From positions 1-14,528 of the forward strand of contig DKYD01000074.1 of the NCBI GenBank assembly GCA_002492335.1: a stretch of 14,528 nucleotides of DNA. Reading direction: 5' to 3'. This document shows, piece after piece, positions 7,419 through 13,655 of the stretch. Every line of letters begins with the position of its first letter. The stretch's first letter is position 1. Origin of the DNA: Lachnospiraceae bacterium UBA7109 (GTDB lineage Bacteria > Bacillota > Clostridia > Lachnospirales > Lachnospiraceae). A program made the translations under genes and the position numbers. The notes under the pieces are model-generated. The model was not told where the DNA came from. It saw nothing but the letters and a program-made list of their open reading frames with translations, and did not search any database.

Positions 7419-9503
7419 CTAATTCTTTGACTTTTCCGTTTTTGGCAGAAAATTTTTACTTGTCTTTACAATTACTTTATCAAATACCATAAACATCGAC
7501 GGCAGGACAAATACAACTACTACCATACTGATAATCGCCCCTCTTGCCATCAGAATACACAGTGAGCTGATCATATCTATATTGGAATATAATCCAACAC
7601 CAATCGTTGCCGCGAAGAAACTTAATGCACTGACAATAATTGACTGGGCAGATACTTTATGGGCAGTTGTGATCGCATCATGTTTTGTCGCCCCTCTGTT
7701 TCTTTCGCGCTTATACCGGGTTGTCATAAGAATTGCATAATCAACTGTCGCTCCCAGCTGAATCGTTCCGATTACAATCGATGCCACAAACGGAAGCTTC
7801 GTCCCTGTATAATATGGGATTCCCATATTGACAAAGATTGCAAATTCTATTACCCCTACCAGAATAACAGGAAGTGATATGGAGCCAAACAGGATTAAAA
7901 TAATCACAAATATAATTCCTATCGACACGACGCTTACCGTCTTAAAATCTGTATCTGTAATATCGATCAGGTCTTTTGTCAGCGGCGCCTCGCCTACCAG
8001 CATGGCATCCTTATCGTACTGGTCTGTAATCTCATTAATCGCCGCCACCTGATCATTTACCTCGTCCGTCGCAACCTCATATTCCGAATTAATCATAAGC
8101 ATCTGATACTCGTCATTTTTCAACATCCCGGTAGCGGAATCAGGAAGCATATCTGCCGGGATTCCGGGGCCTGCCACGGAATTAAGCCCGAGCGCCCATT
8201 TGACCCCATCTACCTTTTCAATCTGCTTAATCATCCTGCTTACATCTGCCGCAGGAACATCACTCTTCAGAAGAAGCACATGAGTCGTATTCATATTATA
8301 ATCCTGCCTAAGCTTCGCATTTGCCTGAATACTTGGCAGGCTCTCCGGAAGTGAATCATCCAGTTTATAGTAAACACTGGTATGATTATTTCCATATACA
8401 GCCGGTATCAGTAAAATCAGGAATAATACCACATAAAACATATAATGCTTTGTTACTCTGTCTGATATTTTTCCAATATCCGGAAGCAGCGGTTTATGCT
8501 TCGTCTTATCAATGATCTTATCACAGCACAGAATCATGGATGGAAGAATCGTTACACATGCGATAACGCCAAAGATCACTCCTTTTGCCATTACAATACC
8601 GATATCCAGTCCCAGGGTAAAGCTCATAAAACACAGTGCAATAAACCCGGCCACTGTCGTAATCGAACTGCCGATCACAGAAGAAAATGTCTGGGATATG
8701 GCATGTGCCATAGCACGCTCCTTATCTCCGTGATACCGCCTTTGCTGCTCTTCATAGCTATGCATCAGGAAAATAGAATAATCCATCGTAACACCGAGCT
8801 GTAATACCGCCGCAAGCGCCTTCGTAATATAAGATATTTCTCCGAAAAGCACATTGCTGCCCAGATTATATACAATAGCCATTCCTATGCTAAGCAGGAA
8901 CAAGATCGGTGTAAAGAAGGAATCCATCGTAATTCCCAGTACAAGCGTGGACAAGAGAACTGCAATCAGCACATAGATCGGCGTCTCATGTTCAGAGAGT
9001 TCCTTTGTATCCAGAACGATTCCGGACATTCCGCTTAAGAAACACTGTTTCCCGGTAATATGCCGGATTTCTTTTACCGCTTTCAATGTGCCATCCGCTG
9101 ATGTCGTATCATCAAAAAATACTGCCATCATCGTTCCCGTATCCGAATTAAAGACCTTATACATATCATCCGGAAGCATACTCTCCGGTACTGAAATATC
9201 CATCACGGAATCATACCAGATAACCTTTTCCACATGCTCTGCCTTTTCAATCTTTTCTTTCAGCTTCACGACATCTTTATTCTCCATGCCGTCTACCACA
9301 AGCATTGAGAAGGCTCCGACTCCAAAATCCTCTACCATGATGTCCTGCCCTTCCATCGTCTCAATATTCTCCGGAAGATAAGTGAGTACATCATAATTAA
9401 TTCTGGTGTTAAAATACCCGATTGACGCAGGAATCAGAAGAAGTATACTGACAATCAATATCAGTACCCTGTACTTCACAATCTTCTTTCCCATTTTAAC
9501 CAT
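7419..9503 (-). CDS. MMPL/RND-superfamily exporter
   Basis: A 694-residue membrane transporter of the RND/MMPL type found in Gram-positive bacteria. It has two similar halves. Each begins with one membrane helix (about 12-31 and 354-370), followed by an extracytoplasmic domain (about 32-172 and 371-520) and then a cluster of five helices. The fourth-helix motif appears in both halves: LQLGVTMDYS with D240-Y241, and LGATVDYA with D588-Y589. The paired Asp-Tyr is where the family takes up protons. Transport driven by the proton gradient is therefore likely, but the substrate is unknown; lipids, peptides and drugs are all handled by relatives. GAGGTG lies 9 nt before the ATG at 9503. It leads a two-gene operon with the heptad-repeat protein. 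The promoter at 9556-9584 is overlapped by a probable TetR operator, so expression should be repressed until an inducer arrives. Confidence 0.93.
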   Translation of the reverse strand: MVKMGKKIVKYRVLILIVSILLLIPASIGYFNTRINYDVLTYLPENIETMEGQDIMVEDFGVGAFSMLVVDGMENKDVVKLKEKIEKAEHVEKVIWYDSVMDISVPESMLPDDMYKVFNSDTGTMMAVFFDDTTSADGTLKAVKEIRHITGKQCFLSGMSGIVLDTKELSEHETPIYVLIAVLLSTLVLGITMDSFFTPILFLLSIGMAIVYNLGSNVLFGEISYITKALAAVLQLGVTMDYSIFLMHSYEEQQRRYHGDKERAMAHAISQTFSSVIGSSITTVAGFIALCFMSFTLGLDIGIVMAKGVIFGVIACVTILPSMILCCDKIIDKTKHKPLLPDIGKISDRVTKHYMFYVVLFLILLIPAVYGNNHTSVYYKLDDSLPESLPSIQANAKLRQDYNMNTTHVLLLKSDVPAADVSRMIKQIEKVDGVKWALGLNSVAGPGIPADMLPDSATGMLKNDEYQMLMINSEYEVATDEVNDQVAAINEITDQYDKDAMLVGEAPLTKDLIDITDTDFKTVSVVSIGIIFVIILILFGSISLPVILVGVIEFAIFVNMGIPYYTGTKLPFVASIVIGTIQLGATVDYAILMTTRYKRERNRGATKHDAITTAHKVSAQSIIVSALSFFAATIGVGLYSNIDMISSLCILMARGAIISMVVVVFVLPSMFMVFDKVIVKTSKNFLPKTEKSKN

Positions 9504-9527
9504 ACCTGTTGCACCTCTTTCATTTTA

Positions 9528-9540
9528 TGACTTCTGGTCA
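9528..9540. promoter_or_regulatory. Operator-like palindrome, copy 1
   Basis: TGACTTCTGGTCA matches the other two copies except at two positions. It lies in the expected 5' untranslated region of the exporter gene, downstream of the -10 box, where a bound repressor could block elongation or initiation. Confidence 0.65.
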
Positions 9541-9555
9541 TTTATCATCGTATGT

Positions 9556-9584
9556 ACTATACCTCTAAAATGACTTTTAGTCAA
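9556..9584 (-). promoter_or_regulatory. Promoter of the MMPL/heptad operon
   Basis: On the minus strand: TTGACT (9584-9579), a 17-nt spacer, TATAGT (9561-9556). Both boxes match consensus at five of six positions. The -35 box and much of the spacer lie inside palindrome copy 2, a classic arrangement for repression. Confidence 0.8.
9571..9583. promoter_or_regulatory. Operator-like palindrome, copy 2, over the exporter -35 box
   Basis: TGACTTTTAGTCA has perfect 5-bp arms (TGACT/AGTCA) around three T residues. It is identical to copy 3, with 23 bp between centres, about two helical turns. It covers most of the exporter -35 box. It is the best candidate site for the divergent TetR protein. Confidence 0.75.
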
Positions 9585-9593
9585 TACTTTTTT

Positions 9594-9606
9594 TGACTTT
9601 TAGTCA
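9594..9606. promoter_or_regulatory. Operator-like palindrome, copy 3
   Basis: TGACTTTTAGTCA is identical to copy 2. It lies between the two divergent promoters, 10 nt upstream of the exporter -35 box and about 18 nt upstream of the tetR -35 box, so binding here could affect both genes. Confidence 0.7.
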
Positions 9607-9624
9607 TTTTTTTATTATTTTATC

Positions 9625-9653
9625 TTGCAAAGGAAACGTTTTCACGATACAAT
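9625..9653 (+). promoter_or_regulatory. Promoter of the TetR-family regulator
   Basis: TTGCAA (9625-9630), a 17-nt spacer and TACAAT (9648-9653) form a good sigma-A-type promoter. It predicts an untranslated leader of about 60 nt. That leader contains the 10-nt sequence TGCAACGAAC twice (9659-9668 and 9696-9705). Confidence 0.65.
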
Positions 9654-9658
9654 GTGAA

Positions 9659-9705
9659 TGCAACGAACAGTAAAAACACTGATTTCAGCTATACCTGCAA
9701 CGAAC
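9659..9705 (+). repeat. Direct repeat in the tetR leader
   Basis: TGCAACGAAC occurs at 9659-9668 and again at 9696-9705, 37 nt apart. The second copy ends directly before the GAGGAG ribosome binding site. Purpose unknown; it could be chance or a remnant of a small duplication. Confidence 0.5.
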
Positions 9706-9720
9706 GAGGAGTGATTTGCA

Positions 9721-10332
9721 ATGGGAAAAATTGATGAAAATAAGAAAAGAAAAAAAGAGGCCCTCTATAATACTGCCTATGAATTATTTATTACGAAAGG
9801 AATCAACTCTACCGCCATTTCGGATATCGTAGAAAAAGCCGGAGTTGCCAAGGGAACCTTTTATCTGTATTTTAAGGACAAATATGACATTAAGAACAAA
9901 CTGGTATCCCATAAAACCCAGGAGCTTTTTAACGCCGCAGATGACGCCCTCGCCATATCAGGCACAAAAGGGCTTGAAGAACAGCTTATTTTTATTATTG
10001 ACCACATCGTCAATACCCTGATGAACAATAAGCCGCTTCTTAACTTTATTTCCAAAAACCTCGTTATGGGCGCGCTTCGCTCCACTTTGATTACAGGTGA
10101 AAAAAACGCCAATGAAATTTACGAAAAATTCCTTAAACTTGTAGAACAGGATGAATATTCCTATACGGACGTTGACGTCATGCTTTTTACAATTGTAGAG
10201 CTTGCCGGCTCTGCCGGATATAATTCCATGATGTATGAGGAACCCCTTCCAATTGAAGAATATAAACCATTTTTATACCGGACGATCCGGCTGATTATAG
10301 AAAGCCATCGAAAAAGGACGCAGACATCTTAA
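9721..10332 (+). CDS. TetR/AcrR-family transcriptional regulator
   Basis: A 203-residue regulator. The N-terminal HTH is typical: a helix with ALYNTAYELFITKGINSTA, then ISDIVEKAGVAKGTFYLYF (33-51), where GTFYLYF is the recognition helix region. The C-terminal part (about 60-200) is helical and variable, as expected for ligand binding and dimer formation. It is divergent from the MMPL/heptad operon, and three TGACTnnnAGTCA-type palindromes sit between them, so it most likely represses that operon and perhaps itself. The inducing ligand is unknown; it may be the exporter's substrate. GAGGAG lies 9 nt before the ATG. The stop codon lies inside the loop of a bidirectional terminator. Confidence 0.93.
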   Translation: MGKIDENKKRKKEALYNTAYELFITKGINSTAISDIVEKAGVAKGTFYLYFKDKYDIKNKLVSHKTQELFNAADDALAISGTKGLEEQLIFIIDHIVNTLMNNKPLLNFISKNLVMGALRSTLITGEKNANEIYEKFLKLVEQDEYSYTDVDVMLFTIVELAGSAGYNSMMYEEPLPIEEYKPFLYRTIRLIIESHRKRTQTS

Positions 10333-10348
10333 AAATCTGCGTCCTTTT
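10312..10348. terminator. Bidirectional intrinsic terminator between convergent genes
   Basis: AAAAGGACGCAGA and TCTGCGTCCTTTT form a perfect 13-bp stem with an 11-nt loop. The terminal A/T runs give a U-tract on both strands, so it can end both the tetR transcript and the opposing ABC transporter operon. The tetR stop codon (10330-10332) falls within the loop. Confidence 0.88.
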
Positions 10349-10384
10349 GTCCCACATATCATAATCTGACATATCTTTGAAAGA

Positions 10385-11041
10385 CTAAAATTCCCTTTTC
10401 TCCAGTATTTTAACAGAAGACAGGTACGATACTGCCAAAACCAGCAGCCCTGTTATCGCACATCCGGTTATCATTCCTCCCGGATGACCGACAATGATCC
10501 CTTCAACAGCTTTTCCTATGTCAAATCCAAGAGATAATGATATTTTCACAATCCCGTATGCAAGCAGCGCTGCACACCCACACACAAAAAGAAGGACAAT
10601 CCGGCTTTTATCTGCCTCGAATTTAAACTGCAGCGGTATCATCAGCGACAGAAGCACGGCGGCAACAAGAATACAGACTCCTGCAGCTCCCGCCCATTCC
10701 TCCGGCGGATATGAAATCTGCTTCACCGTAACAACCACCCAGGAGAGAATCGACATTCCGGCAAGGGCACAAAGTACCATAATCCCGCCAAACACATATT
10801 TTTCCAACGCATAACCCTTACGTGTCACCGGAAGAGAAAATAGATATACCATTCCATTATCATATTCATCATAGCTGATCGTACTGATCGTAAACATTGT
10901 AAATACAATCGACACATAAGAAATTGCAAAATCAGGTGTATCCCATGCAAAGACAAATACTCCTCCGACCAACATAATAATTACAAAAAACTGCTTATTA
11001 TTTTTCAAGAGATTAAAATCCTTTATCAATAATCCTTTCAT
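10385..11041 (-). CDS. ABC-2-type transporter permease
   Basis: A 218-residue integral membrane protein with about six hydrophobic segments. Near the N-terminus the KGLLIKDFNLLKNNKQFF stretch, and after the second helix ISYDEYDNGMVYLFSLPVTR, are typical of small ABC-2 permeases found beside GntR regulators in Firmicutes. It should form the membrane part of an exporter with the ATPase encoded just upstream. The substrate is unknown; relatives move antimicrobial peptides or cell-envelope compounds. I prefer the ATG at 11041, whose A is the last base of the ATPase stop codon (TGATG), with GAGGTG 7 nt upstream. A GTG one codon earlier is possible but too close to that site. The gene ends just before the shared terminator. 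Confidence 0.88.
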   Translation of the reverse strand: MKGLLIKDFNLLKNNKQFFVIIMLVGGVFVFAWDTPDFAISYVSIVFTMFTISTISYDEYDNGMVYLFSLPVTRKGYALEKYVFGGIMVLCALAGMSILSWVVVTVKQISYPPEEWAGAAGVCILVAAVLLSLMIPLQFKFEADKSRIVLLFVCGCAALLAYGIVKISLSLGFDIGKAVEGIIVGHPGGMITGCAITGLLVLAVSYLSSVKILEKREF

Positions 11042-11886
11042 CACGCTTCACCTCTCACCATCATCATAATCAATTCATCAATACTTCCTTTTTCCATAAC
11101 AAGCTGCGGATAATTATCAAGATAAAACTGCTTCTGGTTCGTCAGACAGCTGTATCCGAATTCTTCCTTTTTATGACGCACAATATAGCTTTTATCCAGT
11201 GTCCGGTACTGTTCCTCCGTAACTTTCAGAAGCCCGTAAGAATCAAGCAGTACATCTGCCTCTTCATGAAGAATAATCTTTCCATGATCTATCATGTAAA
11301 TATCATCGCAAAAGCCTTCCAGATCACTGGAAATGTGAGAGCTGATTAAGATAGAACGCTCTCCCGTCTCCATGTATTCACGCAAGATATCTAAAAGCTC
11401 TTCTCTTGCTACGACATCAAGTCCTACTGTAGGTTCATCCAGGATAAGGAGCTTTGCATCGTGGGAAACTGCTGCCAGCACCTGCAGTTTTCGTTTCATT
11501 CCGGTAGAAAATTCCTTAATCTTCTTTTTCATCGGCAACTCAAACTTTCTGCATCTTTCAAGAAATTGCTCCCTGTCAAACCGGGAATACAGACTTCCAA
11601 GGACCGGCAACAAATCCTTCACCATCAAATATCCGCTAAAGCCTGAGTCTGATAACACAACTCCGATATCTTCTTTTTCCTTTACCCCAAGCAGAGAGAC
11701 GTCTTTTCCAAATACTTCTATGATACCTCCCTCTGTCTGAATCAATCCCAGACAGGCTTTAAATGCCGTACTCTTACCCGCTCCGTTCTTACCGATCAAT
11801 CCGGTGACACACCCCGTTTTCACTTCCATCATACACTGAAGCTCAAAATCGTTATATTGTTTTCTGACATTTTCTAACCGTAACAT
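11041..11886 (-). CDS. ABC transporter ATP-binding protein
   Basis: A 281-residue nucleotide-binding subunit. Walker A is GKNGAGKST (32-40), the signature is FSTGMKRKL (126-134, a variant of LSGGQ), Walker B is KLLILDEP (145-152) with catalytic E151, and the switch histidine is H184 in SSHIS. The Q-loop position reads VVLSDSGFSG, without an obvious glutamine. The C-terminal 80 residues are less conserved and may contact the permease. The start is the ATG at 11886, with GGAGG 9 nt upstream; a TTG at 11907 would lengthen the protein but places the ribosome site inside it. It starts 4 nt after the GntR stop codon and overlaps the permease by one base, so all three genes are coupled. It is probably an exporter ATPase of the kind linked to envelope or peptide stress. 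Confidence 0.95.
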   Translation of the reverse strand: MLRLENVRKQYNDFELQCMMEVKTGCVTGLIGKNGAGKSTAFKACLGLIQTEGGIIEVFGKDVSLLGVKEKEDIGVVLSDSGFSGYLMVKDLLPVLGSLYSRFDREQFLERCRKFELPMKKKIKEFSTGMKRKLQVLAAVSHDAKLLILDEPTVGLDVVAREELLDILREYMETGERSILISSHISSDLEGFCDDIYMIDHGKIILHEEADVLLDSYGLLKVTEEQYRTLDKSYIVRHKKEEFGYSCLTNQKQFYLDNYPQLVMEKGSIDELIMMMVRGEA

Positions 11887-11890
11887 ATCC

Positions 11891-12262
11891 CTAATCCTCC
11901 AAAACAAGATAAAATAATTCTTTCAGTTCCTGATTATTCATTCCGCAGCTCCTGCCCTTGCGGATAGCTATTTCAAGATCCGCTTCTACTTCTTTTTTCC
12001 TCTCTTCCAGCAAAAGCTGCTGGTTCGCAAAAGCTACGTAACTTCCTTTTCCATGAATCGTAATGATAAATCCTTCCTGTTCCAGCGCGTCATACGCTTT
12101 TTTCACAGTCAGCGCACTGACCTTTATCTCCTTCGACAGAGTGCGGACAGACGGAAGAGGCGTATCTGCCTGTAATTCCCCCTGCATGATCTTTCCTTTC
12201 ACCTGATCTACAATCTGTTCGTAAATTGGCTGCATGGAAGAATGATTTATAATTAATTTCAT
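11891..12262 (-). CDS. GntR-family regulator, YtrA type
   Basis: A 123-residue regulator of the short YtrA subfamily, which consists of a winged HTH and only a brief C-terminal helical tail. The HTH runs from about PIYEQIVDQVKGKIMQGEL (12-30) through PLPSVRTLSKEIKVSALTVKKAYDALEQEGF (35-65), followed by the wing GKGSYV (71-76). Members of this subfamily usually repress their own ABC transporter operon. It is first in a three-gene operon with the ATPase and permease. Its promoter lies inside an 18-bp inverted repeat, which supports autoregulation. I chose the ATG at 12262, with AGGAGG 6 nt upstream. The longer reading frame from 12304 starts within the promoter region and lacks a site. Confidence 0.92.
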   Translation of the reverse strand: MKLIINHSSMQPIYEQIVDQVKGKIMQGELQADTPLPSVRTLSKEIKVSALTVKKAYDALEQEGFIITIHGKGSYVAFANQQLLLEERKKEVEADLEIAIRKGRSCGMNNQELKELFYLVLED

Positions 12263-12281
12263 TATATCCCTCCTTTGTTGT

Positions 12282-12330
12282 AAACAGTATATAACAGTTT
12301 GCAACTGTTGTCAACTGTTATATACTGTTT
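12282..12330. promoter_or_regulatory. Large inverted repeat over the gntR promoter (probable operator)
   Basis: AAACAGTATATAACAGTT (12282-12299) is perfectly inverted at 12313-12330, with 13 nt between. The central part adds another AACTGTT (12303-12309), ten bases before the one in the right arm. The array covers both boxes of the gntR promoter. It is the likely site for the YtrA-type repressor, possibly bound by two dimers. Confidence 0.8.
12286..12314 (-). promoter_or_regulatory. Promoter of gntR-ABC operon
   Basis: On the minus strand: TTGACA (12314-12309), a 17-nt spacer, TATACT (12291-12286). The -35 is perfect and the -10 differs at one position. The promoter is strong on paper, so tight repression through the surrounding inverted repeat is expected. 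Confidence 0.85.
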
Positions 12331-12367
12331 GTAGATGAATTTGCATTATTGCACAACCGCGAACGCA

Positions 12368-12396
12368 TTGACAAACGGTCGGTATACCGATATAAT
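12368..12396 (+). promoter_or_regulatory. Perfect-consensus promoter of the XRE/HipA-like module
   Basis: TTGACA (12368-12373), a 17-nt spacer and TATAAT (12391-12396) match the sigma-A consensus at all twelve positions. The -10 ends about 22 nt before the start codon, leaving a short leader. Its spacer contains a 12-bp palindrome. Confidence 0.85.
12379..12390. promoter_or_regulatory. Palindromic operator inside the promoter spacer
   Basis: TCGGTATACCGA is a perfect 12-bp palindrome placed between the -35 and -10 boxes and touching the -10. This position suits repression by the XRE protein encoded directly downstream. It is unlike the E. coli HipB operator. Confidence 0.65.
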
Positions 12397-12418
12397 ACAA
12401 TAAAAAAGGAGGATACAA

Positions 12419-12880
12419 ATGAATTTGCAAGAATATATAGACAGCAAAAATATTACCAAATATCATCTGTCACAAGTCAGCGGCATTCCTAAAACGACCG
12501 TTATAGATATCTGCTCCGGTAAAAGTTCTTTGCAAAAATGCTCTGCCCGCACGGTACAACAACTTGCAAGAGCCCTTAATTGCACTATGGAGTATATTAT
12601 GTCTTTAGATGCGACAAATACAGACTACGATAGCGAAACTGGTCTTCCCATAAGCAAAGATTACCTCGAATGCGATTTACCGCCATATCTTCAATCCTCA
12701 TTAAAAAATATGATTGCTTCCTGGAAAATTGTAGACAACGGCAAAAAAGATTATCATTGGGATCTATACTGGAGCGAGTTAAATGCAGATATTAACTCTG
12801 CCGAAGTTGGGCAGGAAATATCAAATGAACAGGCCTGGTATTTGCGTGAAAAATATTTAAGAATGAAACGAGGTGACTAA
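12419..12880 (+). CDS. XRE-family regulator, antitoxin-like partner of a HipA-type kinase
   Basis: A 153-residue protein. Residues 1-63 form a lambda-repressor-type HTH (YHLSQVSGIPKTTVIDICSG is the two-helix core; ARTVQQLARALNCTMEYIMSL closes the domain). The remaining 90 residues have no recognised motif beyond an acidic, tryptophan-containing tail. AGGAGG lies 6 nt before the ATG, behind a consensus promoter with a palindrome, which suggests self-repression. The HipA-like gene begins 3 nt after the stop codon, so they were co-transcribed. By analogy with HipB this protein should bind DNA and restrain the kinase, but its C-terminal region differs from E. coli HipB. With the kinase broken it may survive as a stand-alone repressor. 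Confidence 0.85.
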   Translation: MNLQEYIDSKNITKYHLSQVSGIPKTTVIDICSGKSSLQKCSARTVQQLARALNCTMEYIMSLDATNTDYDSETGLPISKDYLECDLPPYLQSSLKNMIASWKIVDNGKKDYHWDLYWSELNADINSAEVGQEISNEQAWYLREKYLRMKRGD

Positions 12881-12883
12881 CTA

Positions 12884-13532
12884 ATGATTGATTTTACTCA
12901 TCTTCCCATTCGTAACAAAACCTATGCAGGTGCAAATGGCAGCAAAATTTCTGTGTTATACAACAACAGACTGTATATGCTTAAATTCCTAGCTACTCCC
13001 GCTATTAATAAAAAAATGAGTTATGCAAACGGTTGTATATCAGAATATCTCGGTTGCCATGTTTTTGAAAGTATTGGTATTCCGGTGCAAAAAACCTTAC
13101 TCGGAACCTATACAATGGTTACGGTACTGAACTAAGCGATATTATAAAAACTTTAGAGGAGCAAACCGCCATTGATTCCAAGTTATTAACTGATTGGTTT
13201 TGGGATATGTTTATTGTAGATGCTTTAATCGGCAATTGGGACAGGCACAACGGCAACTGGGGTTTTCTTTATAATCCTGAAACCATGGTCAAAAAATCCA
13301 ATATTTCAAGTTTATTGCCTCTTTGGAAAATATAGATTGCAACAGGGCATTAAAAAGAATATTGCCAAGAATTGATATGAATAAGATTTATAAAATTATT
13401 GATGAAACTCCTTTTATTTCTGATTTGCAAAAAGAATTCTATAAGACAATACTTCGGGAACGAATTTTAGATTTTCCCATCAAAAATTATACAAGTGTGA
13501 ATGTTTCACGAATCTTAAGCATTAAAGCTTAG
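12884..13532 (+). pseudogene. HipA-like Ser/Thr kinase, broken at two junctions
   Basis: Three pieces in three frames read as one protein. Piece 1 (12884-13135) gives the N-terminal lobe: NKTYAGANGSKISVLY carries a Gly-rich nucleotide loop and LYMLKF the likely lysine strand. It should stop making sense near LLGTYT and ends in an early stop. Piece 2 (from 13114 to the stop at 13335) gives NGYGTELSDII and the catalytic segment NWDRHNGNWG, with D at 13240-13242. Piece 3 (from about 13287 to 13532) gives the C-terminal helices (GQKIQYFKFIASLENIDCN through RILPRIDMNKIYKII). The core catalytic residues survive, but the segment between the lobes and the metal-binding region after NPET appear to be missing, so deletions rather than simple point frameshifts are likely. 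A working kinase is not expected. Full-length relatives are roughly 300 or more residues. GAGGTG within the regulator's end serves the start. Confidence 0.85.
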
Positions 13533-13655
13533 TATTAATTCAAAACCTGATGACAAGATAACCACAATCGGCCGACAGGAGTATTCCCATCGGCTGATTG
13601 CTCCTACAACTTATGAATTGCCCATCCTCTTAAGCCAGTCATATCTTATCTTCTT
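13533..13655. other. Intergenic region between convergent genes with a hairpin
   Basis: AATCGGCCGA (13566-13575) pairs with TCGGCTGATT (13590-13599) over 10 bp with one G-U pair when read on the plus strand. AGGAG in its loop (13577-13581) can also pair with CTCCT (13601-13605), giving a rival or pseudoknotted fold. No strong T-run follows on either strand, so it is not a clear terminator, though it may end one or both transcripts. Confidence 0.4.

Noticed and set aside
11887..11907. TTG start that would add seven residues to the ABC ATPase
   Set aside because: The ATG at 11886 has GGAGG at good spacing, and this site would fall inside the longer reading frame.
12263..12304. Longer start for the GntR protein
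   Set aside because: It begins inside the promoter -10 region, where no transcript would carry it, and has no ribosome binding site.
13323..13532. Separate small gene starting at 13323
   Set aside because: It begins at TTG without a ribosome site, and its protein continues the HipA-like sequence read from about 13287; it is the tail of the pseudogene.
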